From Hymenobacter sp. (lineage in GTDB: Bacteria; Bacteroidota; Bacteroidia; Cytophagales; Hymenobacteraceae), in NCBI GenBank assembly GCA_028288445.1, contig JAQBNT010000267.1, positions 1-50,182 on the forward strand: a stretch of 50,182 bases of DNA, in the 5' to 3' direction. The translations under genes were made by a program, and so were the position numbers. Positions 9,619 to 17,132 of the stretch are shown in pieces; position 1 is the first letter of the stretch; each line of letters starts with the position of its first letter. The notes under the pieces were generated by a model that saw only the letters and a list, made by a program, of their open reading frames with translations, searched no databases and was not told where the DNA came from.

Positions 9619-10679
9619 CTGGCTCCTCCCGCCGCCTTCACTTCCGGCCAGGTCCAGTATTTCTTCGCCCCAATGCCCGCATAACCGGCCCGGAAAAACG
9701 CCACCACCTCCCGCTCCATATCCTCCGGCGCAATGGACGATGGGTAAATTGGCCGGCCGTCGGGGTCGGCGTAGCGCTCGGCTTTGGTTAGCTTTTTGCC
9801 GGTCAGGCGCAGGAGCGGGCCAGTGTCGGTGATGCCATCGGCGGCCCAGGTGCGGCCGCTGGTTTCCAGTGCGTTGAGGCGGGCTGCGAGCGGGGCCAGC
9901 GCCAGGCGCGGCAGGGTAGGGCGGCTGGCGAGGTCAATCCAGGTCGTGTATTTGTATTCGAGTTCGTAGCAGCTGCCTTCGTACTGGCTCAGCACGATAT
10001 CAGAGCCCGCCGTGGGACCGAAAATGGCGTAATACGGCAGCGGCGCGGGCGTGTTCACCACCGCCAGCCCAATTTCCGGGTAGTGCTGCCGCGTGGTTTT
10101 GTCGCTTCGGATGATGGCCGCCGCCCGTTGCACCCCGTCGTATTCGGGCTGCCAGGCGGCGCGGCCGGCTTCCGTATTTTGCAGCATTTCGGCGAAGCGC
10201 GGCAGGAACCAGTCAAACTTTTCGGCCGAGGCCTCGTCCTCGCGCCGCCGCCGGCTGGGCGCGCCGAACGGCTCGTAGAACCGGGCTTTCTCCTCCGCAT
10301 TCAGCCAGCACACCAATTGCAGCGCCGCATTGGCCAGCGGGTGGTTCAGGTCGATTTCCCGGAAATCGCCCAGCACCGCCACCATGCGCAGCAGTTCCTC
10401 CTGCTGCAACGCCAGTTCCGGATTCAGCAAACACCACACGCCGATAAAGCCGTCGATATCAAAATGATTGGCCGTGACGGCCACCGCGTCCAGGCCCGGC
10501 GTGGTAGGCTGGTGCAGCGCCCGCAGCGCCGAGCCGGCGCTGGTGTCGTCGCGCAGGGCTAGGGGCGTGGCCGCCCCGCGCCAGTGCGCCAGCGTGAGCA
10601 CGGCCCCGAGGCCCACGCTGTCCACCACAATAGTAGGCTGCTGCCGAAGCTGCGCGAAAGGCACGAAATAGCGGTTCAT
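9615..10679 (-). CDS. Uncharacterised conserved protein (possibly DUF6687 family)
   Basis: 354 aa, cytoplasmic, with no signal peptide or membrane segment. I do not recognise an enzymatic family with confidence. The segment AVTANHFDIDGFIGVWCLL, an early IVVDSVGLGAVLTLAHWRG, and later DFREIDLNHPLA and YELEYKYTTWIDL resemble a Bacteroidota family that I recall as DUF6687; this is from memory. The His/Asp cluster NHFDIDG may be a metal or phosphate site (inference). The ATG at 10679 is preferred over an in-frame TTG six codons upstream. It may be co-transcribed with the HNH gene upstream of it on the same strand (43 bp gap). Confidence 0.7.
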   Translation of the reverse strand: MNRYFVPFAQLRQQPTIVVDSVGLGAVLTLAHWRGAATPLALRDDTSAGSALRALHQPTTPGLDAVAVTANHFDIDGFIGVWCLLNPELALQQEELLRMVAVLGDFREIDLNHPLANAALQLVCWLNAEEKARFYEPFGAPSRRRREDEASAEKFDWFLPRFAEMLQNTEAGRAAWQPEYDGVQRAAAIIRSDKTTRQHYPEIGLAVVNTPAPLPYYAIFGPTAGSDIVLSQYEGSCYELEYKYTTWIDLASRPTLPRLALAPLAARLNALETSGRTWAADGITDTGPLLRLTGKKLTKAERYADPDGRPIYPSSIAPEDMEREVVAFFRAGYAGIGAKKYWTWPEVKAAGGAS

Positions 10680-10722
10680 CCGGCAAAGCTCCGTCAAAAA
10701 TGCCTTATCCGCGCAGCCCTGT

Positions 10723-11052
10723 CTACCGCCGCCGGTGCCGGTTACTGATGCGTTCCACGCGCTGCTTCCGAATCCAGCCCAAGTAGGTCTGCAATTCTTC
10801 CGCGTCCCGCAGGGCCTCCACCGAAGCGTATTGCCGGGCCAGGGCGCGGTTGCTCAGGAAACGGTGCACGCTGCTGTGGCAGGGCTGGCACAGGTCCACG
10901 GTGGGGCCGTGTTTGCCGCCCTCTTCGCGCGGCACGAGGTGGTGGCGCGAAGTGGCCTGCACCTCCCGCTCGCAGAGGCCGCAACGGGGGCCAGCGGCCG
11001 GCGCTGAATTAGCGGACGGCCATGAAACGGACCGCGGGCGTTGCCTGGGCAT
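10723..11052 (-). CDS. Small HNH endonuclease-domain protein
   Basis: 109 aa. A compact HNH/McrA-type beta-beta-alpha metal fold is visible: CGLCE, then RHHLVPREEGGKH, then LCQPCHSSVHRFLSN. The two Cys pairs (CxxC twice) form the structural zinc site, and the HH and final His give the catalytic and metal site. The first 25 residues are Pro/Ser/Arg-rich and probably disordered, and the last 20 are strongly basic. Family members nick or cut double-stranded DNA, but many stand-alone copies are uncharacterised. Nothing nearby looks like a phage terminase or restriction locus. Confidence 0.85.
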   Translation of the reverse strand: MPRQRPRSVSWPSANSAPAAGPRCGLCEREVQATSRHHLVPREEGGKHGPTVDLCQPCHSSVHRFLSNRALARQYASVEALRDAEELQTYLGWIRKQRVERISNRHRRR

Positions 11053-11117
11053 TACGCAAATAGTAGTAGGGCGTGAACAATTTGGCTGAAACCTTAACAG
11101 GGTTCGCCTGCGGCAAG

Positions 11118-11148
11118 TTGCGGATTTGTTATCAACGTACTATCTTGG
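11118..11148 (+). promoter_or_regulatory. Candidate Bacteroidota promoter
   Basis: TTG at 11118-11120, a 20-bp spacer, then TATCTTGG at 11141-11148, close to the -33 TTG / -7 TAnnTTTG pattern. It lies 82 bp upstream of the secreted-protein start. Confidence 0.4.
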
Positions 11149-11230
11149 CCAGTAATGTGCGGAGATTTCGCATTTTACCGCTCTTTCAGGCTAGCTGCAT
11201 TTCACCCTTTTTCTCCTTATTTTAACCGTG

Positions 11231-11680
11231 ATGATACCTGTACCTTCCTTTTTACGGCCCAAACAGTGGCCGCTGGCCGGCTGGCTGACCGGGGCGCTGA
11301 TGATGTTGCTGCTGCTGGGTTCGGCCCCCGAAGCCCGCGCGCAAACCTGGATGGTGAGCACTACCGCCCAAATCAAGCTGGGCATCCTGGATAAATACGG
11401 CCAGCTCGGCCCTTACACGGCTACTTTCGTGGTACACAGTGAGAAAACCGGGAAAGACTATCTGCTGGTGAAAGAACTTGCCAAAGGCCAGACCGGCATC
11501 GACGTGCTGTTCCCCACCGACCCATCGGACCCGGAGTATTTCAAAACGGAGAGCGGTGAGGCTTCTAATGCCAGCCCCGGCCGCTACACCTGGGAGTGCC
11601 GGGTGAAGGGCGTGAAAGCCGTCGGCGGCCGGTTCGTGTTTCCCGAAGTGGGCAACGACGTGACGATTGTTAACAAGTAG
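11231..11680 (+). CDS. Small secreted protein of unknown function
   Basis: 149 aa. A signal peptide occupies about residues 1-38 (basic start, hydrophobic GALMMLLLLGSAPE, cleavage likely after EARAQ). The mature part (about 110 aa) is predicted mostly beta: TWMVSTTAQIKLGILDKYG, YTATFVVHSEKTGKDYLLVK, then RYTWECRVKGVKAVGGRFVF. One Cys is present in the mature part. No family is recognised. ATG at 11231 is preferred over the adjacent GTG at 11228. It is followed by a terminator, so it is probably monocistronic. Confidence 0.75.
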   Translation: MIPVPSFLRPKQWPLAGWLTGALMMLLLLGSAPEARAQTWMVSTTAQIKLGILDKYGQLGPYTATFVVHSEKTGKDYLLVKELAKGQTGIDVLFPTDPSDPEYFKTESGEASNASPGRYTWECRVKGVKAVGGRFVFPEVGNDVTIVNK

Positions 11681-11708
11681 CAGAGCCGGTTCCGGCCGCA
11701 AAAATCAG

Positions 11709-11735
11709 AAAGCCTGGCCACGCGCCGGGCTTTTT
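11709..11735 (+). terminator. Intrinsic terminator
   Basis: Stem AAAGCCTGGC (11709-11718) with GCCGGGCTTT (11724-11733), one G-T wobble, a 5-nt loop and a T run. It ends the secreted-protein transcript before the thioredoxin gene. Confidence 0.75.
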
Positions 11736-11786
11736 GCGTTATACGTGGTTCAGAGTCCTCGACTTCTCGCTTAATTACCCATCGCC

Positions 11787-12098
11787 ATGCCTCGCAAGTC
11801 TTTTCCCGAACTCATCAACAGCCCCGGAATGCCGGTGCTGGTCGATTTTTACGCCACCTGGTGCGGCCCCTGCAAAACCATGGCCCCCATTCTGGAACAG
11901 GTGGCGGCCCAGCACGGCGGCAAGGTGCGCGTCGTCAAAATCGACGTGGACCGCAACCAGGCCGTGGCCCAGCAATACCGTGTGCAGAGCATTCCTACGC
12001 TGATTTTGTTTCATCAGGGGCAGCCGGTGTGGCGGCAGGCGGGCGTGGTGCCGGCTGCCCAAATCGCGCAGGTGTTGCAGTCCTATGTGGGCAAATAG
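11787..12098 (+). CDS. trxA: Thioredoxin
   Basis: 103 aa, the usual thioredoxin size. It is a cytoplasmic disulfide reductant. The active site WCGPC is at residues 25-29 (Cys26, Cys29), preceded by VLVDFYAT and followed by the cis-Pro segment SIPTLILF and the DVDRNQAVAQQY strand-helix typical of TrxA. No signal peptide is present. The start is the ATG at 11787 directly before the conserved FPELI. It stands between a terminator and the TonB-receptor promoter region. Confidence 0.93.
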   Translation: MPRKSFPELINSPGMPVLVDFYATWCGPCKTMAPILEQVAAQHGGKVRVVKIDVDRNQAVAQQYRVQSIPTLILFHQGQPVWRQAGVVPAAQIAQVLQSYVGK

Positions 12099-12154
12099 CC
12101 GGCCGGGACGCGAGGGCTAAACTATCCGGTGGATGCCAGCGTTGGGGTGGTCGC

Positions 12155-12162
12155 TACCTTTG
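12155..12162 (+). promoter_or_regulatory. Candidate -7 box TACCTTTG before the TonB receptor
   Basis: A perfect TAnnTTTG match 22 bp upstream of the receptor ATG at 12185. No TTG is seen at -33 spacing (the nearest, at 12142, is too close), so activity may need an activator or the call may be wrong. Confidence 0.4.
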
Positions 12163-12184
12163 CGTCTTCCTCGATTGCTACCGT

Positions 12185-14545
12185 ATGATTTTTAGTTCTG
12201 CCCGGCGTTACTACTTGTTGTTGTTGATATTGGGGCTGGGGTGGCCGCAGGCCGGCTGGGCTCAGCCGGGGCCACGGTTCACCATCAGCGGCACGGTGCG
12301 TGGCGGGCACGGCGAAACCCTACCCGGTGCCAGCGTGGCCGTGCCCGCGCTCGGTACCGGCACGGCGGCCGACTCGCTCGGCCACTACTCGCTGAGCCTG
12401 CCGGCCGGGCGTCACCAGCTGGTCATTGCCTTCATCGGCTACCAGCAAATTGTGCGCGAGGTGAATCTGAATAAGAACCAGCGCCTGAGTCTCAACCTCG
12501 AAGAAAGCGGCAACGAACTGGGCGAGGTGATAGTGGAAGGCTCCGTGACGTTGGAGCAGAAGCTCAAAACCACTCAAATGGGTGTCGAGCACCTCAGCAT
12601 TAAGGAAGCCAAGCTGCTGCCGGCGCTGTTCGGCGAAGTCGACATTCTGAAAACCTTGCAGCTGAAGCCCGGCGTGCAGAGCGGGGGCGAGGGCACCAGC
12701 GGCCTGTTTGTGCGCGGCGGCTCGGCCGACCAGAACCTGGTGCTGCTGGACAACACGGTGGTGTACAACCCCAACCATTTGTTTGGGCTTTTTTCGGTAT
12801 TCAACTCCGATGCCGTACAGAGCGTGGACCTGTACAAGTCAGGCTTTCCGGCGCAGTTTGGCGGGCGGCTGTCGTCGGTGGTGGATGTGAAGCTGCGCGA
12901 GGGCAACCGCCAGCACTACGTGGCCACGGGCGGCGTGGGCCTGATTTCGTCGCGCCTCACCTACGAAGGGCCGATAAACAAGGGCAAGGGCTCGTTCATC
13001 GTGAGCGGCCGGCGCACGTATTTCGACATTTTCACGCGGGCCCTCAACCGGGCCAACGAGGGCAAGGAGGACTACAGTCCCATTCCCGATTACTATTTCT
13101 ACGATTTCAACGCCAAGGCCAACTACACGCTCGGCGAGAAGGACCAGGTGTTTCTGACCGGCTACTTGGGCCGCGACATTTTCGGTTTCAGCAGCCCCAA
13201 CGGCTTCAATTTCAGCTTCCAGTGGGGCAACACCATCGGCTCGCTGCGCTGGAACCACACGTTTTCGCCCAAGCTGTTCGTCAATACCACCGTGTCGGTA
13301 TCGGACTATAAATACACGCTGACCAACCAGCTGGCCAACGTGTTCAGCTTCAACCTAGGCTCGCAAATCACGGACTACACCGGGCGCACCGATTTTGAGT
13401 ACACGCCCAACGACCGGCACCAAATCAAGGTCGGGGCCATGCTCACGCAGCACCGTTTTGGCGTGGGCCGCCTCAGCGCCAGCACCGGCGACGGCCGCCT
13501 CGACATCGGCTCCGACGTGCATTACTACGGCCTCGACGGGGCCGTGTACGCCTCCGACAACTACAAGGCCACCGACAAGCTCCAGCTCGAAGGCGGCCTG
13601 CGCCTGACCGGCTTCCGCAGCGGCACCGACCAGTACGGCGGCCTGGAGCCCCGCGCCGCCGCCCGCTACGCCCTGAACGACAAGACCTCGTTCAAGCTCA
13701 ACTACGCCATGATGTACCAGTACGTGCACCTGGTCACGAACTCGGGCGCGTCGTTGCCCACCGATATCTGGTATCCGTCGCGGCTGTCGGTGAAGCCGCA
13801 ACAGTCGCAGCAGGTGAGCGGCGGGGCGAGCTTCCTGTTGGGCGGGGGCAAATACTTGCTCACCAACGAGCTGTACTACAAATGGGGCCGCAATCAGGTC
13901 GATTTCCGCGACGGCGCGCAGCTGTTTGTGAACCCTGATTTGGACCAGGAATTCATCTTCGGCAAGAGCTGGGCCTACGGCAACGAGCTTTATCTGGAGA
14001 AGAAAACCGGCAAAACCACCGGCTGGATTGGCTACACGCTGGCCTGGAGCTGGCGCAATTTCCAGCCCCAGAACGGCACCAACGGCGTGAACGGCGGCCG
14101 TGATTTCCACCCCAACTACGACCGCCGCCACAACCTGACCGTGGTGGTGCTGCACCAGCTCAACAAGCGCATCAATCTCACGGCGAGCTTTATCTACACT
14201 TCGGGCAACCTCACCACGCTGCCGCTGGGCCGGTTTGGCGTGCAGGATATTCCGGGCTCCAGCGTGGGCATCGACCCGCGCCCGGTGCCCGTGTACCCCG
14301 ACCGCAATTCCTACCGCCTCATCCCGTACCACCGCCTCGACCTCGGCGTGGTGTACAAAATCGGGGCCCGGCGCGACCAGGACCTCACCCTGAGCATCTA
14401 CAACGCCTACAACCGCCGCAACGCCTACTTCGTGTTCTTCGACACCGTGCGCGACAAGGCCAGCGGCCGCACCGTCGGCTTCCAGGCCAAGCAGGTGTCG
14501 CTGTTCCCGGTCATCCCGTCGCTGACGTACAATTTCCGCTTCTAA
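12185..14545 (+). CDS. TonB-dependent outer-membrane receptor with carboxypeptidase-like N-domain
   Basis: 786 aa. A signal peptide (LLLLILGLGWPQAGWA, cut about residue 26) is followed by a CarboxypepD_reg-like beta-sandwich (about 30-115, GETLPGASVAVPALGTG), then a plug domain (about 125-235, TSGLFVRGGSADQNLVLLD), then a C-terminal 22-strand barrel ending in an aromatic-terminated strand (SLTYNFRF). It imports a ligand across the outer membrane with TonB-ExbBD energy; the ligand is unknown. The frame is open further upstream, but the signal peptide starts at the ATG at 12185. A DUF4249 lipoprotein follows 3 bp after the stop, a common receptor-lipoprotein arrangement in Bacteroidota. Confidence 0.92.
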   Translation: MIFSSARRYYLLLLILGLGWPQAGWAQPGPRFTISGTVRGGHGETLPGASVAVPALGTGTAADSLGHYSLSLPAGRHQLVIAFIGYQQIVREVNLNKNQRLSLNLEESGNELGEVIVEGSVTLEQKLKTTQMGVEHLSIKEAKLLPALFGEVDILKTLQLKPGVQSGGEGTSGLFVRGGSADQNLVLLDNTVVYNPNHLFGLFSVFNSDAVQSVDLYKSGFPAQFGGRLSSVVDVKLREGNRQHYVATGGVGLISSRLTYEGPINKGKGSFIVSGRRTYFDIFTRALNRANEGKEDYSPIPDYYFYDFNAKANYTLGEKDQVFLTGYLGRDIFGFSSPNGFNFSFQWGNTIGSLRWNHTFSPKLFVNTTVSVSDYKYTLTNQLANVFSFNLGSQITDYTGRTDFEYTPNDRHQIKVGAMLTQHRFGVGRLSASTGDGRLDIGSDVHYYGLDGAVYASDNYKATDKLQLEGGLRLTGFRSGTDQYGGLEPRAAARYALNDKTSFKLNYAMMYQYVHLVTNSGASLPTDIWYPSRLSVKPQQSQQVSGGASFLLGGGKYLLTNELYYKWGRNQVDFRDGAQLFVNPDLDQEFIFGKSWAYGNELYLEKKTGKTTGWIGYTLAWSWRNFQPQNGTNGVNGGRDFHPNYDRRHNLTVVVLHQLNKRINLTASFIYTSGNLTTLPLGRFGVQDIPGSSVGIDPRPVPVYPDRNSYRLIPYHRLDLGVVYKIGARRDQDLTLSIYNAYNRRNAYFVFFDTVRDKASGRTVGFQAKQVSLFPVIPSLTYNFRF

Positions 14546-14548
14546 ACC

Positions 14549-15427
14549 ATGGGTTTTATGTCGATTTTACTCAACAGAAGCACGTTTGGGGCGCTGGCGA
14601 TAGTTGGGCTGGCGCTGGCTGGCTGCGGCAAGCTGCAAAACGACATCAACGTGCCGCTGCCCGCCTTCTCCTCCGATTTGGTGGTGGAATGCTACCTCCG
14701 GCCGGGCCAGGTGCCGGAGCTGGCCGTCACCACGTCGGTGCCCTACATCAGCTCCGTGCTGCCGCAGGTACCCACCGATGTTACCGTCACGCTCACCATG
14801 CCCAACGGCACACTGGTGCCGCTGGCCTTCAGCCCCAATTACCGGGCGCTGATTGACACCACCACGGGCGTGAAATTCCACTCCCACATCGGCCGCGACC
14901 CGCTGGTGGCCCGGGCCGGCGATGTCTTCAAGCTTGATGTGGTGGACACCAAAGGCCGCCACGCCACGGCCACCACCACCATGCTGGCCCCCATTCCCAT
15001 CGATTCGGTGAGCTACCAGTTCAACGACAAAACCGGCTCCGAGCGCAAGGCCATCTTCCTCACCAGCTTCCGCGACCCGCCCGCCCTCGACGACTGCTAC
15101 CGCCTGCAACTCCATAAGGGCAGCCCCGCCAGGGGTGCGCTCCTCAAAAACCCGGAACAGGACATGTCGATAGAGGACCGGCTGCTCAACGGCCAGGAAT
15201 TCGTGCTGGGCACCAGCTACCGCTTTTACCCCGGCGACACCGTCACGGCCACGCTCTACCACACCGAGCGGGCCATGTTCCGCTTCCGGCAGTCGGTGCG
15301 CGATGCGCGGCAGGCCAACGGCAACCCCTTCGCCCAGCCCTCCGCCATCTACGGCAACGTGCAGGGCGGCATCGGCATTTTCGGCGTGCTCAGCGGCACC
15401 ACGGCCCAGAAGATTCTGGCGAAGTAA
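14549..15427 (+). CDS. DUF4249-family lipoprotein, partner of the TonB receptor
   Basis: 292 aa. Lipoprotein signal with lipobox LAGC (Cys about residue 26). The start DINVPLPAFSSDLVVECYL followed by TVTLTMPNGTL and RAGDVFKLDVVDTKG fits DUF4249, a Bacteroidota family that typically lies next to TonB-dependent receptors and is presumed to be a surface lipoprotein that helps ligand capture. It starts 3 bp after the receptor stop, so the two are translationally coupled in one operon. ATG at 14549 and ATG at 14558 are both possible starts. Confidence 0.85.
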   Translation: MGFMSILLNRSTFGALAIVGLALAGCGKLQNDINVPLPAFSSDLVVECYLRPGQVPELAVTTSVPYISSVLPQVPTDVTVTLTMPNGTLVPLAFSPNYRALIDTTTGVKFHSHIGRDPLVARAGDVFKLDVVDTKGRHATATTTMLAPIPIDSVSYQFNDKTGSERKAIFLTSFRDPPALDDCYRLQLHKGSPARGALLKNPEQDMSIEDRLLNGQEFVLGTSYRFYPGDTVTATLYHTERAMFRFRQSVRDARQANGNPFAQPSAIYGNVQGGIGIFGVLSGTTAQKILAK

Positions 15428-15431
15428 AGGG

Positions 15432-16250
15432 CTACAGCCCCGCCACCACGGCCTTTATCAAGGCCGTGAGCCGGGGTTCGGCCGCGCCGGCGGCGGCGAA
15501 AATATCGGCCAGCACCACGGGCTTGAGGTGGCCGGGCGCGCAGAGGTCGGTGATGACCGACACGGCCAGCACCGGCAGGCCCAGGTGGCGGGCCGCAATT
15601 ACCTCCGGCACCGTGCTCATGCCCACGGCATCGGCCCCGATGGTGCGCAGGTAGCGGTACTCGGCCGGGGTTTCGAGCATGGGGCCGGGCACGCTGGCGT
15701 ACACCCCGCGCCGGGTGGTGCTGGCCTGGCCCAGCGCCTGGGCGGCGGCTTCGGCCCGGCGGAGCAGGTCGGCGTCGTAGGGCGCAAACATATCCGGGAA
15801 GCGCGGCCCCATGTCGTCCAGGTTGGCCCCGATGAGCGGGTTGGTGGGTTGCAGGTTGATGTGGTCGTCAATCAGCATCAAATCGGCGAGGTTGAAATCG
15901 GGATTCAGGCCGCCGGCGGCGTTGCTCACCAGCAGGCGGGCAATGCCCAGCAGCTTGAGCACGCGCACGGGCATGGCCACCTGCTGCATGGTGTAGCCCT
16001 CGTAGTAGTGGAAGCGGCCTTGCAGCACTGCTACTTTCCGGCCGCCCATGCGGCCCAGCAGCAGCCGGCCGGCGTGGCTTTCCACGGTGCTGAGGGGGAA
16101 GTGCGGAATGTCGGCGTAGCTGATTTCGTACTCCACGTCGACCTCATTGGCCAGCGCGCCCAGCCCGGTGCCGAGGATGATGCCCGTTTCGGGCTGAAAG
16201 GCCTGGGAGTTGGATTTGATGTAGGCGGCGGCTTCGTGGAGGTGGTGCAT
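15432..16250 (-). CDS. punA: Purine nucleoside phosphorylase (PNP, trimeric type)
   Basis: 272 aa. It phosphorolyses (deoxy)inosine and guanosine to base plus ribose-1-phosphate for purine salvage. Seen: ILGTGLGALANEV (phosphate loop), GRFHYYEGYTMQQV, VSNAAGGLNPDFNLADLML, VYASVPGPMLETPAEYRYL, and the base-binding and ribose segment ADAVGMSTVPEVI. These are diagnostic for the PNP/MTAP family; the N at SNAAGG and the purine-contact Glu in LETPAE support 6-oxopurine PNP over MTAP. Length is normal. It is convergent with the DUF4249 gene (4 bp between stops). Confidence 0.92.
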   Translation of the reverse strand: MHHLHEAAAYIKSNSQAFQPETGIILGTGLGALANEVDVEYEISYADIPHFPLSTVESHAGRLLLGRMGGRKVAVLQGRFHYYEGYTMQQVAMPVRVLKLLGIARLLVSNAAGGLNPDFNLADLMLIDDHINLQPTNPLIGANLDDMGPRFPDMFAPYDADLLRRAEAAAQALGQASTTRRGVYASVPGPMLETPAEYRYLRTIGADAVGMSTVPEVIAARHLGLPVLAVSVITDLCAPGHLKPVVLADIFAAAGAAEPRLTALIKAVVAGL

Positions 16251-16372
16251 GCGATGGATAATGGGAGATACCGGGTGGTTACGAAAAGCAAAATTCGTTC
16301 ATAAGTGGTGAAGCTATACTACTTTCGAAGCGGTGCTCGTTCACTGCCTTGAACCTAACAACCTCCTTTCCT

Positions 16373-17050
16373 ATGAAACAAATAAAGTACAGCTTACTGC
16401 TGCTTGCGTTGCTGGCCGGCGCCTGCAAAAAAGACACAACAGCGGCCAAGCCCGTGGCCCACTTTAGCGCCCCGGCTTCGGTCGGCGCGAATGTCCCGCT
16501 GCAAGTCACCAACCAATCGACCGATGCGACGGATTTTTTGTGGACCTGGGGCGACGGCACCACCTCCACGGGCGCGACGCCCTCGCACGCGTTTGATACC
16601 TACGGCAACATCCGGGTGCGCCTGGCCGCGTCCTCGGCCGAAGGCACCGACACCACCAGCCAGGTGGTGCAGGTAACCGCCGGCGGGGCCCCGGCCAGCG
16701 TTTTGTCGTCGGCAGTCGGCAACTACCGGGGCCGGCTCTACCGGAACAAGTATTCCGCCGACGGCAGCTTCACCACCACGGTTCGGGACACGACCATGCC
16801 ACTGACGACGGTTATTAACACGAGCCGGGTACGCCTGTTCAACAGCGAATTCGACTACCTCGTGGGCAGCTACACCACTCCCCGAACCTGGCAGGGCCAT
16901 GCCCCCCAACGCAAAAACGTCATGTTTACCAACTTTCGCAACGTGCTTCAGCTGGAGGCTCCCGGCGACAGCATTTACTGCTACATCTATTCGGGCGGCG
17001 TAGTTCGGGCCGATGCCATCTGGACGTTCTACGGCAAAAAGCAGCTGTAG
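16373..17050 (+). CDS. PKD-domain lipoprotein
   Basis: 225 aa. A lipoprotein signal KYSLLLLALLAGACKKD (Cys about residue 18) with Lys residues right after the Cys. Residues about 30-105 form a PKD-type Ig-like fold, seen in the hallmark FLWTWGDGTTSTGATPSHAF. The C-terminal half (about 115-225) has no recognised family and is beta-rich. PKD domains act as extracellular adhesion or spacer modules. ATG at 16373 is chosen because the signal starts there; the frame is open eight codons upstream. The gene ends at a strong terminator. Confidence 0.85.
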   Translation: MKQIKYSLLLLALLAGACKKDTTAAKPVAHFSAPASVGANVPLQVTNQSTDATDFLWTWGDGTTSTGATPSHAFDTYGNIRVRLAASSAEGTDTTSQVVQVTAGGAPASVLSSAVGNYRGRLYRNKYSADGSFTTTVRDTTMPLTTVINTSRVRLFNSEFDYLVGSYTTPRTWQGHAPQRKNVMFTNFRNVLQLEAPGDSIYCYIYSGGVVRADAIWTFYGKKQL

Positions 17051-17071
17051 TACAGCGCTGAGGCCTGAAAG

Positions 17072-17106
17072 AAAAAAGGCTTGCCCCAACGGGCAAGCCT
17101 TTTTTT
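17072..17106. terminator. Bidirectional intrinsic terminator
   Basis: A 15-bp stem (AAAAAAGGCTTGCCC and complement) with a CAAC loop, A/T tracts on both flanks. It lies between the convergent PKD lipoprotein and sppA. Confidence 0.93.
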
Positions 17107-17132
17107 GATGGGTAGCCGTGCAGTGGGGCGCG

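Noticed and set aside
11861..12184. N-terminal extension of the TonB receptor into the thioredoxin gene
   Set aside because: The frame is open, but a signal peptide begins at 12185 and the extension is an out-of-frame reading of thioredoxin.
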